64,000 bases of DNA from Xanthomonas theicola (GCF_014236795.1 NZ_CP049017.1:3388001-3452000), one strand, 5' to 3'. Counted from the first letter of the stretch, positions 45,306 through 58,314 are shown. A program made the numbers and translations. Notes: generated by a model not told the origin, from the sequence alone.

Positions 45306-45830
45306 TCAATATTTTTTGTGAGACGCCACGCCAGCATGCAAATGCCTTCGCGTAGGCGCTGCTTCCGCGCACGGACGAGCGGGTGAGGCGTCATGGCGAG
45401 CAGGGCCGGCATGCAGGGTCCAGCGCGCAGGCGCGGTGAACCGGTGCGGGCGATGCAGACCTGGCCTGGCGGGGCGGGCGCCGCACTCCTGCAAGCGCGG
45501 GCTCAGTCCGGCGAAGGCGGTGGCCCGCCGAGGCAGGGGCGAAGCGCTCCACGTTGCCACGTTCGGCCAGCATCGATGCCGCGCACGTGTCGGCGATCCG
45601 CTCGATGCTCACCAGCCGTTCGCGCTGCCCGCGCAAGGGGGGCCTGGTCGATAGGGGCGTCGATGGCCCGTTCGATCTGCGCGATCGGTACCTGCAATCG
45701 GTACCTGCACCTGGCCGATGCGCTCCAGGCTCCAGTCGCGCACCACGAGCGCAGCGACGTCCAGGCGGTTGCGCTCCCTGTGCAACATCTGCCGCAGCAT
45801 GCGCGCGGCCGGTGTCCCGATTCAAGCAAC
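45306..45830 (-). pseudogene. IS110-family transposase C-terminal remnant
   Basis: Minus-strand pieces in several frames: [20 protein letters not shown], then [30 protein letters not shown], the helix-hairpin-helix-like [13 protein letters not shown] and finally [20 protein letters not shown]. This is the C-terminal transposase_20 region of IS110/IS1111 elements. The N-terminal DEDD half is missing and frames shift repeatedly. It lies immediately downstream of rpoD, next to the decayed IS5 pseudogene. Confidence 0.6.
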
Positions 45831-45857
45831 GCAGGATGCCAGGCGCACCGCGCGCGG

Positions 45858-47720
<1,863 letters not shown>

Positions 47721-47832
47721 GAGTGCTCGCGCCACCGGCAGGAAGGTGAATGAGTGAACCTAGCATTATAACAGCCCGGACCGCCGCTTGCCGGACGAGA
47801 AGCATGAACCGCTCCACCAGGAGCGCCCCGGC

Positions 47833-48273
47833 CTAGGGCCGGAGCAAGAAAGTGACCGGGCCGTCGTTGACCAGACTGACGATCATATGGGCGCCGAAAC
47901 GCCCGCTTTCCACCCCCGGCGGATGCTGCTGCCGGCAGATGTCGAGCAATCGGTTGAAGCCGCGTTCAGCCTCGGCCGGCGCCGCCGCGGTGGTGAAGCT
48001 GGGGCGCATCCCCGAACCGGTATCGGCGGCCAGGGTGAACTGGCTGACCAGCAGCAGGCCGCCGCCGGTGTCGCGCAGCGAGCGGTTCATGCGCCCGTTG
48101 CCGTCGGCGAACACGCGGTAGCCCAGCAGGCGCTCGGCCATGCGCCGGAACCTGGCCTCGTCGTCGCCCGGCTCCACCGCCACCAGCGCCAGCAGTCCGG
48201 CACCGATGTGTCCGACCACCGTGTCGTCGACGCGGACCTCGGCCTGACTGACGCGCTGGATCAGGGAGAGCAT
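47833..48273 (-). CDS. dtd: D-aminoacyl-tRNA deacylase
   Basis: 146 residues. Removes D-amino acids from mischarged tRNA. Conserved motifs: the N-terminal [35 protein letters not shown] (SQFTL box with catalytic Thr) and the C-terminal Gly-cisPro-like [10 protein letters not shown]. Length is the family norm. A run of GGGACTC heptamer repeats lies just upstream (48277-48306). Confidence 0.94.
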   Translation of the reverse strand: MLSLIQRVSQAEVRVDDTVVGHIGAGLLALVAVEPGDDEARFRRMAERLLGYRVFADGNGRMNRSLRDTGGGLLLVSQFTLAADTGSGMRPSFTTAAAPAEAERGFNRLLDICRQQHPPGVESGRFGAHMIVSLVNDGPVTFLLRP

Positions 48274-48276
48274 AGG

Positions 48277-48306
48277 TCGGACTCGGGACTCGGGACTCGG
48301 GACTCG
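48277..48306. repeat. GGGACTC heptamer tandem repeat
   Basis: Four copies of CGGGACT in tandem directly upstream of dtd. The same unit and its complement recur at 61690-61719 and 61760-61790, and the related GGGACGC unit inside xerC. Confidence 0.75.
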
Positions 48307-48473
48307 AAAGCATCCGGGTTCGGCGGGGCGCTGTCATCCCGCCGGCATCATCGCCGACCTGCGCCGGATGCGGAAGCCGCGCCGGCGCGCGATCGGGTCG
48401 ATCCGTGATACCGGTCGGGCCCCGCGCGGCCGCGCCAGCCTGGCGCGGCCGGCGCAGCGGATAAACTGGGGCG

Positions 48474-49388
48474 ATGAAACCTGCAACGCTCGCGACCCTG
48501 CTATACCTCTGCGCCGCCGCCGTGGCGCGCCTGCCCTGGCCATGGCTGCGCCGCCTGGCCGATGGCCTGGCCGGGCTGTGGCTGCGCCTGGACGCACGCG
48601 AGAGCCGGGTCGCGCGCCGCAACCTGGAATTGGCCTATCCGGACCTGCTGCCGAGCGAGCGCATCGCACTGCACCGCGACGTGCTGCGTTCCGCCGCGCG
48701 GCAGGCGTTCGAGACGCTGGTGCTGTGGACCCGGTCGCCGGCGCGGAACCTGTCGCGGCTGCGTCATCGCCACGGGCAGGCGCTGTACGACGCCGCGCTG
48801 GCGACCGGCCGCGGGGTGATCGTGGCCGCGCCGCACTTCGGCAACTGGGAGTTGCTCAACCAGTGGCTGGCCTCGCGCGGGGACATCGCCATCGTCTACC
48901 GCGCGCCGGCATCGGCCGTCGGCGACGCCTTCCTGCAGCGGGTACGCAGTGGCGACAACGTGCGCCAGATGCGCGCCGAAGGCCCGGCGGTGCGGCAACT
49001 GTTCAAGGCGCTCAAGGACGGCGGCGCGGTCGGCATCCTCCCGGACCAGCAGCCCAAGGCCGGCGACGGGGTGTTCGCGCCGTTCTTCGGCGTGCCGGCG
49101 CTGACCATGACCCTGGTCAATCGGCTGGCCGAGCGGACCGGCGCGATCGTGCTGTTCGCCTGGTGCGAGCGCGTCGGCAGCGACCTGGAATTCGCGCTGC
49201 AGGTACAGCCGGCGCCGGCGGCGATCGCCGACCCGAACCCGTTGCGCGCGGCGAGCGCGCTGAACGCCGGCGTGGAGCGCGTGGCGCGCCGCGACCCGGC
49301 CCAGTACCAGTGGACCTACAAGCGCTACACGCTGCGCCCGGACCCGGCCGAACCCAATCCTTACGCCACGGTCAGGCACCCGCATTAG
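48474..49388 (+). CDS. lpxL: Lipid A biosynthesis acyltransferase (LpxL/HtrB family)
   Basis: 304 residues. Inner-membrane enzyme that adds a secondary acyl chain to Kdo2-lipid IVA. N-terminal hydrophobic segment (LYLCAAAVARLPWPWLRRLA), the HxxxxD/E catalytic motif in APHFGNWELLNQWLAS, IVYRAPAS, then GGAVGILPDQQPKAGDGVFAPFF and C-terminal YQWTYKRYTLRPD. LpxL and LpxM paralogues cannot be told apart with certainty by eye. The gene ends at a TAG adjoining an IS630 remnant that starts with TAGTCCA. Confidence 0.88.
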   Translation: MKPATLATLLYLCAAAVARLPWPWLRRLADGLAGLWLRLDARESRVARRNLELAYPDLLPSERIALHRDVLRSAARQAFETLVLWTRSPARNLSRLRHRHGQALYDAALATGRGVIVAAPHFGNWELLNQWLASRGDIAIVYRAPASAVGDAFLQRVRSGDNVRQMRAEGPAVRQLFKALKDGGAVGILPDQQPKAGDGVFAPFFGVPALTMTLVNRLAERTGAIVLFAWCERVGSDLEFALQVQPAPAAIADPNPLRAASALNAGVERVARRDPAQYQWTYKRYTLRPDPAEPNPYATVRHPH

Positions 49389-50040
49389 TCCATTGAATCA
49401 TTGAAATTGGATGCATTGTCCTCAAAGAGTCAGGCACGCCCCGAACGATACTGACTTGTGAACAACGCGCTGAACTCGTTGCCGTGATGGGCAAGCGCCA
49501 TGGCAACGCGGCGCGTGCGCGTCGTGCGCGTTGCGTGCTGCTGTGGGCCGAGGGAGAACGCCGTGTGGACATTCGGTCCACGCTTGCGTGCACCGATGCG
49601 TTCGTTTCGAGATGGACCTGGGCGTTCGAGGCACAAGGCCTGGCTGGCCTGGTGTCCTTGTCCCCAGGTCGAACACCCACCCGCTCGGTGGCCAAGCTGG
49701 AGGCGCGGGTGCTCAATCGCACGCTCCAGCACCTGCCCCGCGACGGCTCGAGGCATTGGAGCCGCCGCGAACTGGCTGCCGAGCCGGGGGGATGTGGCGT
49801 TCTCCGCCGTGCAGCGCATCTGGCGCAAGCACGGCGTGCGTCCACACCGGCTGGATCCCCATAGGGTGTCCAACGATCCGGACTTGGAGACCGAGGTGGC
49901 CGACGCGATCGGGCTTACCTGGAGCCACGCGCGCATGCTGCCGTGTTCTGCGTCGACGAGAAGACCGCCATCCGGTGCTGGACCGCAAGGACCGGATGCT
50001 GCCGCTGTCACCCGAACGCGCCCAGAGCCACGGCTTTGAG
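49389..50040 (+). pseudogene. IS630-family transposase remnant
   Basis: Begins near TAGTCCATTG directly after lpxL, the same kind of left end as the IS630 at 21.3 kb. Pieces in three frames: [40 protein letters not shown], then [20 protein letters not shown] and [17 protein letters not shown], then [20 protein letters not shown]. The frame changes at about 49790 and 49915 inactivate it. It stops at about 50040 where an oppositely oriented IS3 remnant begins, so the C-terminal DDE part is gone. Confidence 0.75.
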
Positions 50041-50720
50041 GGCCAGCCCGCGATCCGTTGGTCGAACAGGTCCAGCACGATGCACAGGTACAGCTTGCCT
50101 TTGTCCGTCTTGATTTCGGTGATGTCGGAGACCCACTGGGTCTCCGGCTCCAGCGCGGTGAAGTCCCGCTCCAGTAGGTTGCGCACGCCTGGCGGTGTCA
50201 ATGCCGGCTGGCCGTGCGGGCCACGACGCTCCGGTCGCGGCCAGCCCTGCAGGCCGTTGACCGCCATCCACCAGGCCACGCGGTTCAAGCTGGCCCTTTC
50301 ACCTTCATCGACAAGGTCTTCGCGCATGCGACCGGCCCCTAGCGTTCCCCGACTGTCTGCATGCAGCTGGCGAATACGCCCCAGCCGCCGCTCATTGTCG
50401 AGCTGGCGGGCGCTGGGCAATCGCTTGCTCCAGTCGTCGTAACCGCTGGCTTCACCCGCGCCAGCTCCTCCTCACGCGGCGTTCCGGTGCCGCCGAAGGC
50501 CACCTTGCCCTGGCGCTGGGCCTCCCGCTTCCAGCGGGTCGGCAGGTTGTCCCGCATCCCAAGTTCCCGGGCCACCTGAGCACCACTGACACCCGGTTGG
50601 CTGGGTTGCTCAATCGCCCCACGCTTGAACTGCGCACTGGACTTCCTTCGCTTCGACATGAACATTCCTCAGGGCCTCAATCGCCCTTCTTGTCAGTGTC
50701 CGTGAAATCGCGGTTGAACC
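50041..50720 (-). pseudogene. IS3-family element remnant (OrfA and part of OrfB)
   Basis: Minus-strand OrfA from about 50659 (SKRRKSSAQFKRGAIEQPSQ, VSGAQVARELGMRDNLPTRW) is followed by OrfB pieces [37 protein letters not shown] and the first part of the integrase core [33 protein letters not shown]. OrfB is cut where it meets the IS630 remnant; the rest of the DDE domain is absent. One end may be the CAGTGTCCGTGAAATCGCGG segment near 50695-50715. Confidence 0.75.
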
Positions 50721-50764
50721 CACCTACTCGGTGCCTGCCTTTACGTAAATAAATCGAAAATTAT

Positions 50765-51334
50765 CTAGCGCAGTCGCACCCAGCGCTCGGCTTCGCCCGG
50801 TGCGAACGGACCCAGCTTCTGACGCACGATGCGGCCGTCGGCGCCGATCAGCACGTTGTAGGGCAGCAGGCCCTGGCGATTGCCTAGGCACACGCTGGCG
50901 TCGGCCGGGCCCGGGGTTTCCAGCGCGATCGGGTAGGCGATCGGCACTCGCTGCAGGAATCCGCGCACGTCCTCGGGATGGTCCAGGGCGATGCCCAGCA
51001 CCTGCAGCCCGTCACGCGGCTGCGCACGTGCCAGGCGATCAAGTTCCGGCATCTCGCGCACGCACGGTTCGCACCAACTGGCCCACACGTTGACCAGCAG
51101 TGGGCGGCCGCGGAACTGGGCCAGGGTCAGGCCGCTGCCGTCGAGCGTGGACAGGCGCAGCGCAGGCGCCAGGTCGCCGGGGCGTGCCGCGGCGACGCCT
51201 GCAGGCGCCGCGCTGGCGGTGGCCGTCACCGGCGGCGATACCCTGGGCGCGCGCCACCACGCGTGCGCGGCGGCCACGCCCAGCGCCGCCGCCACGGCCG
51301 CCACCGCGAGCAGGCGCGGCGGCGTGGCCTTCAC
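50765..51334 (-). CDS. TlpA-type thiol:disulfide thioredoxin-like protein
   Basis: 189 residues. A membrane anchor or signal segment (LLAVAAVAAALGVAAAHAWW) is followed by a periplasmic thioredoxin domain with ALRLSTLDGSGLTLAQFRGR, the active site LLVNVWASWCEPCVREMPEL, and GIALDHPEDVRGFLQRVPIA. The GTG start (51334) overlaps the dsbD stop as GTGA, so the pair are translationally coupled. It probably accepts electrons from DsbD to reduce periplasmic disulfides, for example in cytochrome c maturation. Confidence 0.88.
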   Translation of the reverse strand: MKATPPRLLAVAAVAAALGVAAAHAWWRAPRVSPPVTATASAAPAGVAAARPGDLAPALRLSTLDGSGLTLAQFRGRPLLVNVWASWCEPCVREMPELDRLARAQPRDGLQVLGIALDHPEDVRGFLQRVPIAYPIALETPGPADASVCLGNRQGLLPYNVLIGADGRIVRQKLGPFAPGEAERWVRLR

Positions 51335-53586
51335 CGCGCCGCGCGCAGCAGGGCGTCCTCGACCACCGCCTGGCTCAGCACCGGCGGCAACACGGTCGGC
51401 GGCGCGCCCGGGCCGTAGACCACGTACAGTGGCACGCCCACCGCCTTGTGTCCGGCGAGGAAGGCGCTGATGCGCTGGTCCTCGTTGGTCCAGTCGCCCT
51501 TCATGTACACCGCGTCGACGCGCTTGAGCGTGTCACGGAAGGCGGCGCTGCTGAACACGTTGCGCTCGTTGGCCTTGCAGGTCACGCACCAGTCGGCGGT
51601 CATGTTGACGAACACCACGCGGTTGTCGGTGCGCAGCCGGTCGAGCATCTGCGGCGAATACGCCACCGTGTTGCGCTCCCCCGTGGCGCCGGGCGGCGGC
51701 AGCCGGGTCACGCCCCAGGCCGGCGCCAGCGCCAGCAGCAGCAACACGCTGGCCAGGCGCATGCCGGTCGTGTGCCCGCGCCAGCGCGCTCGCTCGAACC
51801 ACCACAGGCCCAGCGCCAGCAGGGTGGCGCCGACCAGCAGCAGCGCCACCGCGTCCACGCCGCGCTGCTTGCCCAGCACCCACAGCAGCCAGATCGCGGT
51901 CAGGTACATCGGGAACGCCAGCACCTGCTTGAGCGTCTCCATCCACGCACCGGGCTTGGGCAGGCGCCGGGCCAGCGAGGGCACGAAGCCGATCAGCAGG
52001 AACGGTAGCGCCAGGCCCAGGCCCAGGGCCAGGAACACCAGCATCGCCGTCGCCGGCGGCGCGGTGAGCGCATAGCCCAGCGCCGGGCCCATGAACGGGC
52101 CGATGCAGGCGCTGGACACCACGCAGGCCAGCACGCCGGTGAAGAAGTCGCCGACCGGGCCGCTGCGCGAAGACAGCGACTGGCCCAGGCCGCCCAGGTT
52201 GGTACTGAGGGTGAACACCCCTGACAGGCTGAGCCCGACCACGAACATCAGATACACCAGCACCGCGACGAAGCCAGGGCGTTGCAGCTGGAAGCCCCAC
52301 AGCAGGTGCGCGGCGACGGCAATGCCGCCGACCACGGCGAAGGACACCAGCACCCCTAGCGTGTACCACAGCGCATGGCGGCGCGCGCGGCTGCGGCTCT
52401 CGCCGCTCTGCGCCAGGCCCAGCACCTTCAGCGACAGGATCGGCAGCACGCACGGCAGCAGGTTCAGCACCACGCCGCCGCCCAGCGCCAGCAGCAGCAT
52501 CCACAGCAGGTTCGCCGGTTCTGCCACCGGCGCGGTGCTGCGTGCGGCATTGTGCGCCACCGCATCCGGCGTCGCCGCTGCATCGGCCGCCGCCGCGCTG
52601 GCGTCGGCCTGGCTGCTGTCCAGCGCGGTCACCAGCAAGGGCGCCACCTCGGCCTGGTCGGCGGGGCCGACCTTGCCCCTGGGCAGCGACAGCTTCACCC
52701 GCCGTGTCATCGGCGGATAGCAGATGCCGTCGGTCTGGCAGCCCTGGAAGGTGGCGACCAGGATCGCGTCGGCGGCATCGGGGCGCTGGCGCTGCAGCGG
52801 CACGGTGACCTCGGCCTGGTCGAAGTACACCACCACGTTGCCGAAGTGCTCGTCCTGGTGCGAGCGGCCCTGCGGCCAGCGCGGCATGCCGGTGCGGATG
52901 CCCGGCGCGCCGTCCAGCGCCAGCGCGGTGCGGTCGCGATACAGGTAATAGCCTGGCGCCGGGGTGAAGCGCAGCAGCAGGGTGTCGCCGTCGCCGACGA
53001 TGGCCTCGAAGCCGAATGCCTGGTCCGACGGCAACGGCAGGCCCTGCCCGGCGCTGGCGGCGGCGCCGAACAGCGGCGTGACGGCGGCACCGGCGCCGCC
53101 CGGGCCGCTGCCCGGCAGCGCCAGCGCCGGGTTGGCCGCGCCGTCCGCCGCCGCCGGCAGCGCCACGCTGAGCAGGCGTTTCTGCGGCGGATAGCACACC
53201 CCGGCGTCGGCACAGCCCTGGTAGCGCACCTCTACCTGCAAGGTGCTCACGCCCGGGTCGGCGACGCCGCTCTGCACCGCGCTCAGGTGGTCGTGGTAGG
53301 TCTCCACCGCGCCGAAGTACGGGTCGTTCTTCTTGTGCCCGGCCGGCAGTTGCAGGGTCGGGTTGGCCTTGAAGCCGCCGACCACCCGCACCGCGATCCG
53401 GTGCCGGTACAGGTAATAGCCGTTGGCGATCGTCCAGTGCAGGGCGATGCGCCCGCGCTCGGGCGCCTGCGCGCTCAGCACGAACGCCTGGTCGACCGGC
53501 AGCAGGTCCTTCTCGCTGATCGCCAGGGCGGGGAAGGCGGCCACGGCCAGCAGGCACAGAGCGACGATACGGTGCAGCAACGCCAT
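51331..53586 (-). CDS. dsbD: Thiol:disulfide interchange protein DsbD with two N-terminal alpha domains
   Basis: 751 residues. Signal peptide (MALLHRIVALCLLAVAAFPA, LA). Two DsbD-alpha-like domains occur in tandem: NGYYLYRHRIAVRV ... QGCADAGVCYPPQKRLL (about 45-155) and PGYYLYRDRTALAL ... QGCQTDGICYPPMTRRV (about 210-310), each with the redox cysteine pair. The membrane domain has LNLLPCVLPILSLKVLG and CVVSSACIGPFMGPALGY, and the C-terminal thioredoxin domain has TADWCVTCKANERNVF. It moves electrons from cytosolic thioredoxin to periplasmic partners. E. coli DsbD has only one alpha domain. Operon with cutA upstream and tlpA downstream. ATG 53586 starts the signal peptide. Confidence 0.92.
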   Translation of the reverse strand: MALLHRIVALCLLAVAAFPALAISEKDLLPVDQAFVLSAQAPERGRIALHWTIANGYYLYRHRIAVRVVGGFKANPTLQLPAGHKKNDPYFGAVETYHDHLSAVQSGVADPGVSTLQVEVRYQGCADAGVCYPPQKRLLSVALPAAADGAANPALALPGSGPGGAGAAVTPLFGAAASAGQGLPLPSDQAFGFEAIVGDGDTLLLRFTPAPGYYLYRDRTALALDGAPGIRTGMPRWPQGRSHQDEHFGNVVVYFDQAEVTVPLQRQRPDAADAILVATFQGCQTDGICYPPMTRRVKLSLPRGKVGPADQAEVAPLLVTALDSSQADASAAAADAAATPDAVAHNAARSTAPVAEPANLLWMLLLALGGGVVLNLLPCVLPILSLKVLGLAQSGESRSRARRHALWYTLGVLVSFAVVGGIAVAAHLLWGFQLQRPGFVAVLVYLMFVVGLSLSGVFTLSTNLGGLGQSLSSRSGPVGDFFTGVLACVVSSACIGPFMGPALGYALTAPPATAMLVFLALGLGLALPFLLIGFVPSLARRLPKPGAWMETLKQVLAFPMYLTAIWLLWVLGKQRGVDAVALLLVGATLLALGLWWFERARWRGHTTGMRLASVLLLLALAPAWGVTRLPPPGATGERNTVAYSPQMLDRLRTDNRVVFVNMTADWCVTCKANERNVFSSAAFRDTLKRVDAVYMKGDWTNEDQRISAFLAGHKAVGVPLYVVYGPGAPPTVLPPVLSQAVVEDALLRAAR

Positions 53587-53590
53587 TGGC

Positions 53591-53923
53591 TTACGGTTCC
53601 TCACGGGTTTCGGCATGCACCCACTGCAGGTAGGCGGGCAGGCCGTCGGCGACCTCGAGCTCGATCAGTTCGGGGACGTCGTAGGGGTGCAGTTCGCACA
53701 GCCGCCGCTGCAGTGCGGGCACGCGGTCGGCGGCGGTCTTGATCAGCAGCAGCACTTCCTCGGCCTGCTCCACCGCGTCCCGCCAGCGATAGGTGGCGTG
53801 CACGCCGGGCAACCGGCTCACGCACGCGGCCAACCGTTCGGCGACCAGGACCTGGGCGATCCGCGCGGCGCTGGCCGGATCGGGGCAGGTGCTGAACAGC
53901 AAACAGAGCGAGGGCGAGGACAT
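53591..53923 (-). CDS. cutA: Divalent-cation tolerance protein CutA
   Basis: 110 residues of the trimeric CutA fold: LCLLFSTCPDPASAARIAQV, LAACVSRLPGVHATYRWRDA, EVLLLIKTAADRVPALQRRL and the C-terminal HPYDVPELIELEVADGLPAY. Role in copper tolerance was reported in E. coli, but the biochemical function is unclear. The stop is four bases upstream of dsbD's ATG; the cutA-dsbD order is also seen in E. coli. Confidence 0.93.
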   Translation of the reverse strand: MSSPSLCLLFSTCPDPASAARIAQVLVAERLAACVSRLPGVHATYRWRDAVEQAEEVLLLIKTAADRVPALQRRLCELHPYDVPELIELEVADGLPAYLQWVHAETREEP

Positions 53924-54128
53924 GCGGCCGACAGTATAGGGACGCCGACAGGGCTTTGCCGGGCGTCGTTCGGGCGCGCACGCACGGGCCCGCGGCGGCG
54001 GACCGAGGGCGCGGCGTGCCGCGGCGCCGCACCCAGGTAGCGGGTGCGGCCGCGGTTGTGCCGGCGAGCGCCTGCAACGCGCCGGCGCGAGGCCCGGCGC
54101 GTCCCGAGCGGCGCGCTGGGCACGGGGC

Positions 54129-55883
54129 TCAGTTGAGCAACTGGCAGCTGGCCGGCTTGGCCGAGGCGAACAGCGCGGAGGTCGCCCACGCCGGATGGTC
54201 GATGAACGGATTGCGATTGCCCTGGAAGCTGTACACCACTTCGTTGCGCGCGCGCTCGGCAGCGTCGGGCGGGTCCTGCTGGCTCCACGCGATCAGCGTC
54301 GACAGCAGGCCCATGTAGGCCGGCGAGGCCGAGGTCTGCACGATCTTGCTGCGGTCGTCGGTCAGCTCCAGGTCCGGCTCGGATTGCCCGGTGGCCGCGT
54401 CGGTGCCGCCTTCGTAGCGGATCGCCATGTACATCACCGCACGCGCCATGTCGCCCTTGCGGTGGTTCCACACCTCGAAGCTGCCGCGGTTGCCGTCCGG
54501 GGTGCGTACCCAGTTGGAATTGCCCGGATAGCTGCCGCTGCCGCCGCCGAAGCCGGCGTTGGCCTCGGTGATGCGCTCGCCGCAGTTGCTGTCGCAGTTC
54601 GCGTACGGCTTGTTGCCGCGGTCCGCATTCCAGATGGCGTCGGTCAGGTACAGCATGTGCGTGTCGGTGTACGGCGCGTAGGGCAGGCCCTTGTCGCCGC
54701 TGGCCGAGCCGAAGCCCAGCGAGTTCGGCCAGCTGTGCTCGCGGTTGTACTTCAGCCCGCGGCCGCTGCCGGCGCGGTCGCTGACCTTGGCGTAGCTGCG
54801 GTTGCGGTAGGCGTCGAGGATGCGCCCGCTATTGTTCGGGTCCTCGTCGGCGATCTCCAGGATGGTCCAGGTGCTGGTGCCGGAGCGGCTGCTGTACGGG
54901 TACACGGTGTGGCCCTTGATCGTCTCGTGCAGCGAGCAGCGCAACTGGCTGGCGCTGGAGGTGTTGACCCGCGCGTAGTAGTTGCCGACGCCGCTGCCGC
55001 TGGCGACACTGAAGGCGATGCTGCTGTCCTGCGCCGGATGCGCGCCGCTGGCGTCGCGCACGCGCGCGGCCAGGATGCTCAGGCTGCAGCTCTCGCCGGC
55101 GGCCAGTGCGCTGTTGCTGGAGATCGCGAACCGGGTGCCGCTGCTGGGGTAGCTCAGCGCCACCGTGCCGGACTGGCTGCAGCTCAACCCGAACGCGCCG
55201 CTGGCCAGGGTCACCGCCTCGCTGAAGCTCACCGCCAGGTCGCCGGCGGCGGGGAAGTTGCTGGCGCCCTGCGCCGGGGTGGTCGAAGCCACCGACGGCG
55301 CAGCGTTGCCACCGCCGCTGAAGGTCTGGCCGCTGTTGCAGGCGCCGAAGCTGCTGGCCGAGCTGCCGGCCCAGTTGAAGTCGGCCGCGGCGCTGCCGTT
55401 GCCGCGCAGTTGCAACGAGGTGCCCGCCGCGGTGGTGTTGCTCTCGCTGACCGGCAGGTTCTGGCTGTCCATTCCGGCGGCCGGGCCGCCGCCGGTGATC
55501 GCGCCCTCGTAACTGAGGAACTGCACCACCTTGCCGCTGCCGTCGACCAGCGCCAGGCCGTCGTTGGGACCGTTCTGCACGCCGTTGCTGGCATAGCCGA
55601 CCGTGGCGATGCGCACCTGCCCACCGCAGTTGACCAGGCTGCCGGCCGGCACCGAGGTCGTGGCGTAGACGACGGCGCTGCCGGGGCTGCTGCCGTTGTA
55701 CAGATGCACCTTATAACCGCTCAGGCTCTCGCCGGCGGTGGCGACGATCTCCATGCCCTCGCCGGCATCGCCGGCGGCGCTGGCATCGTCGTAATGCAGT
55801 TCGTTGATGAACACGGCAGCCTGGGCGTGGCCGGCCAGGGCCAGCAGACAGGCGAGAGGCCGCGCAACGGCAGATGGCTTCAT
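54129..55883 (-). CDS. Secreted endonuclease I family nuclease with accessory N-terminal domains
   Basis: 584 residues. Signal peptide (MKPSAVARPLACLLALAGHA, QA). An N-terminal lamin-tail-like beta domain (FINELHYDDASAAGDAGEGM, about 22-185) and a Ser/Ala-rich Ig-like domain (VASTTPAQGASNFPAAGDLA, about 190-300) precede the nuclease. The endonuclease I domain (from about 310) has RGLKYNREHSWPNSLGFG with the catalytic His and FEVWNHRKGDMARAVMYMAI, plus cysteines likely paired in NCDSNCGERI. Probably a secreted DNase that scavenges nucleotides or degrades extracellular DNA. ATG 55883 is chosen because the signal peptide begins there. Confidence 0.9.
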   Translation of the reverse strand: MKPSAVARPLACLLALAGHAQAAVFINELHYDDASAAGDAGEGMEIVATAGESLSGYKVHLYNGSSPGSAVVYATTSVPAGSLVNCGGQVRIATVGYASNGVQNGPNDGLALVDGSGKVVQFLSYEGAITGGGPAAGMDSQNLPVSESNTTAAGTSLQLRGNGSAAADFNWAGSSASSFGACNSGQTFSGGGNAAPSVASTTPAQGASNFPAAGDLAVSFSEAVTLASGAFGLSCSQSGTVALSYPSSGTRFAISSNSALAAGESCSLSILAARVRDASGAHPAQDSSIAFSVASGSGVGNYYARVNTSSASQLRCSLHETIKGHTVYPYSSRSGTSTWTILEIADEDPNNSGRILDAYRNRSYAKVSDRAGSGRGLKYNREHSWPNSLGFGSASGDKGLPYAPYTDTHMLYLTDAIWNADRGNKPYANCDSNCGERITEANAGFGGGSGSYPGNSNWVRTPDGNRGSFEVWNHRKGDMARAVMYMAIRYEGGTDAATGQSEPDLELTDDRSKIVQTSASPAYMGLLSTLIAWSQQDPPDAAERARNEVVYSFQGNRNPFIDHPAWATSALFASAKPASCQLLN

Positions 55884-56022
55884 CGACAACTCCTTCGGAT
55901 GGCCCTCCCCCACCAGGGGAGTCCTGCGAGGCTAGCCTGCCTGTATGACCGCATTGCGGAATCGGGGTACCAGTTCCCGACTCGGTCGGGCATGCCCGGG
56001 CGAAAAATTTTTGCGGCCAGCC

Positions 56023-56050
56023 CTTGAAAGGGCGCCGGCCAGCACCATAA
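56023..56050 (+). promoter_or_regulatory. Sigma-32-type heat-shock promoter of groESL
   Basis: CTTGAAA (56023-56029), 13 bases, then CACCATAA (56043-56050), close to the sigma-32 pattern CTTGAA-N13/14-CCCCATNT. It lies about 120 bases upstream of groES. Confidence 0.65.
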
Positions 56051-56090
56051 CAAGCGCATCCCGGTGAACCGGGTTTTTTCGCGAGCGCTG

Positions 56091-56117
56091 CTGGCAGTCG
56101 TCATGGACGAGTGCTAA
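56091..56117 (+). promoter_or_regulatory. Degenerate CIRCE operator
   Basis: The perfect right half GAGTGCTAA (56109-56117) is preceded after exactly nine bases by CTGGCAGTC (56091-56099), six of nine matches to TTAGCACTC. This is the HrcA-binding CIRCE arrangement with a decayed left arm. It sits between the sigma-32 promoter and groES. Confidence 0.5.
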
Positions 56118-56168
56118 CATCGCCAGCCTTTCCAAGACAAATCAATCACTTAAAGAGGGTCTCTCGCA

Positions 56169-56456
56169 ATGAGCATCAAGCCGCTTCACGACCGCGTCGT
56201 AGTCAAGCCGATCGAAGCCGATGAAATTTCCGCCGGCGGCATCGTGATCCCGGATTCGGCCAAGGAGAAGTCCACCAAGGGCGAAATCGTGGCCATCGGC
56301 GCTGGCAAGCCGTTGGACAACGGCAGCGTCCGCGCCCCGGCGGTCAAGGTCGGCGACAAGGTCATCTACGGCCAGTACGCCGGCTCCAGCTACAAGTCCG
56401 AAGGCATCGAGTACAAGGTGCTGCGCGAAGACGACATCCTGGCGATCGTGGACTAA
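56169..56456 (+). CDS. groES: Co-chaperonin GroES
   Basis: 95 residues. Heptameric lid of the GroEL folding chamber. Motifs: [20 protein letters not shown], the mobile loop [20 protein letters not shown], and [20 protein letters not shown]. Start ATG 56169 follows AGAGGG. First gene of the heat-shock operon groES-groEL, separated from groEL by 135 bases. Confidence 0.97.
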   Translation: MSIKPLHDRVVVKPIEADEISAGGIVIPDSAKEKSTKGEIVAIGAGKPLDNGSVRAPAVKVGDKVIYGQYAGSSYKSEGIEYKVLREDDILAIVD

Positions 56457-58238
<1,782 letters not shown>

Positions 58239-58277
58239 TCCAGCCGGCGCAAGCCGACTGCAGTACGCAACCGAAAG

Positions 58278-58308
58278 GAGCTCCGCAGCGATGCGGGGCT
58301 CTTTTTTT
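58278..58308 (+). terminator. Rho-independent terminator of groESL
   Basis: Stem GAGCTCCGCA (58278-58287), loop GCGA, TGCGGGGCTC (58292-58301, one G-U pair), then seven T residues (58302-58308). Forty bases after the groEL stop. Confidence 0.85.
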
Positions 58309-58314
58309 GGTTCT

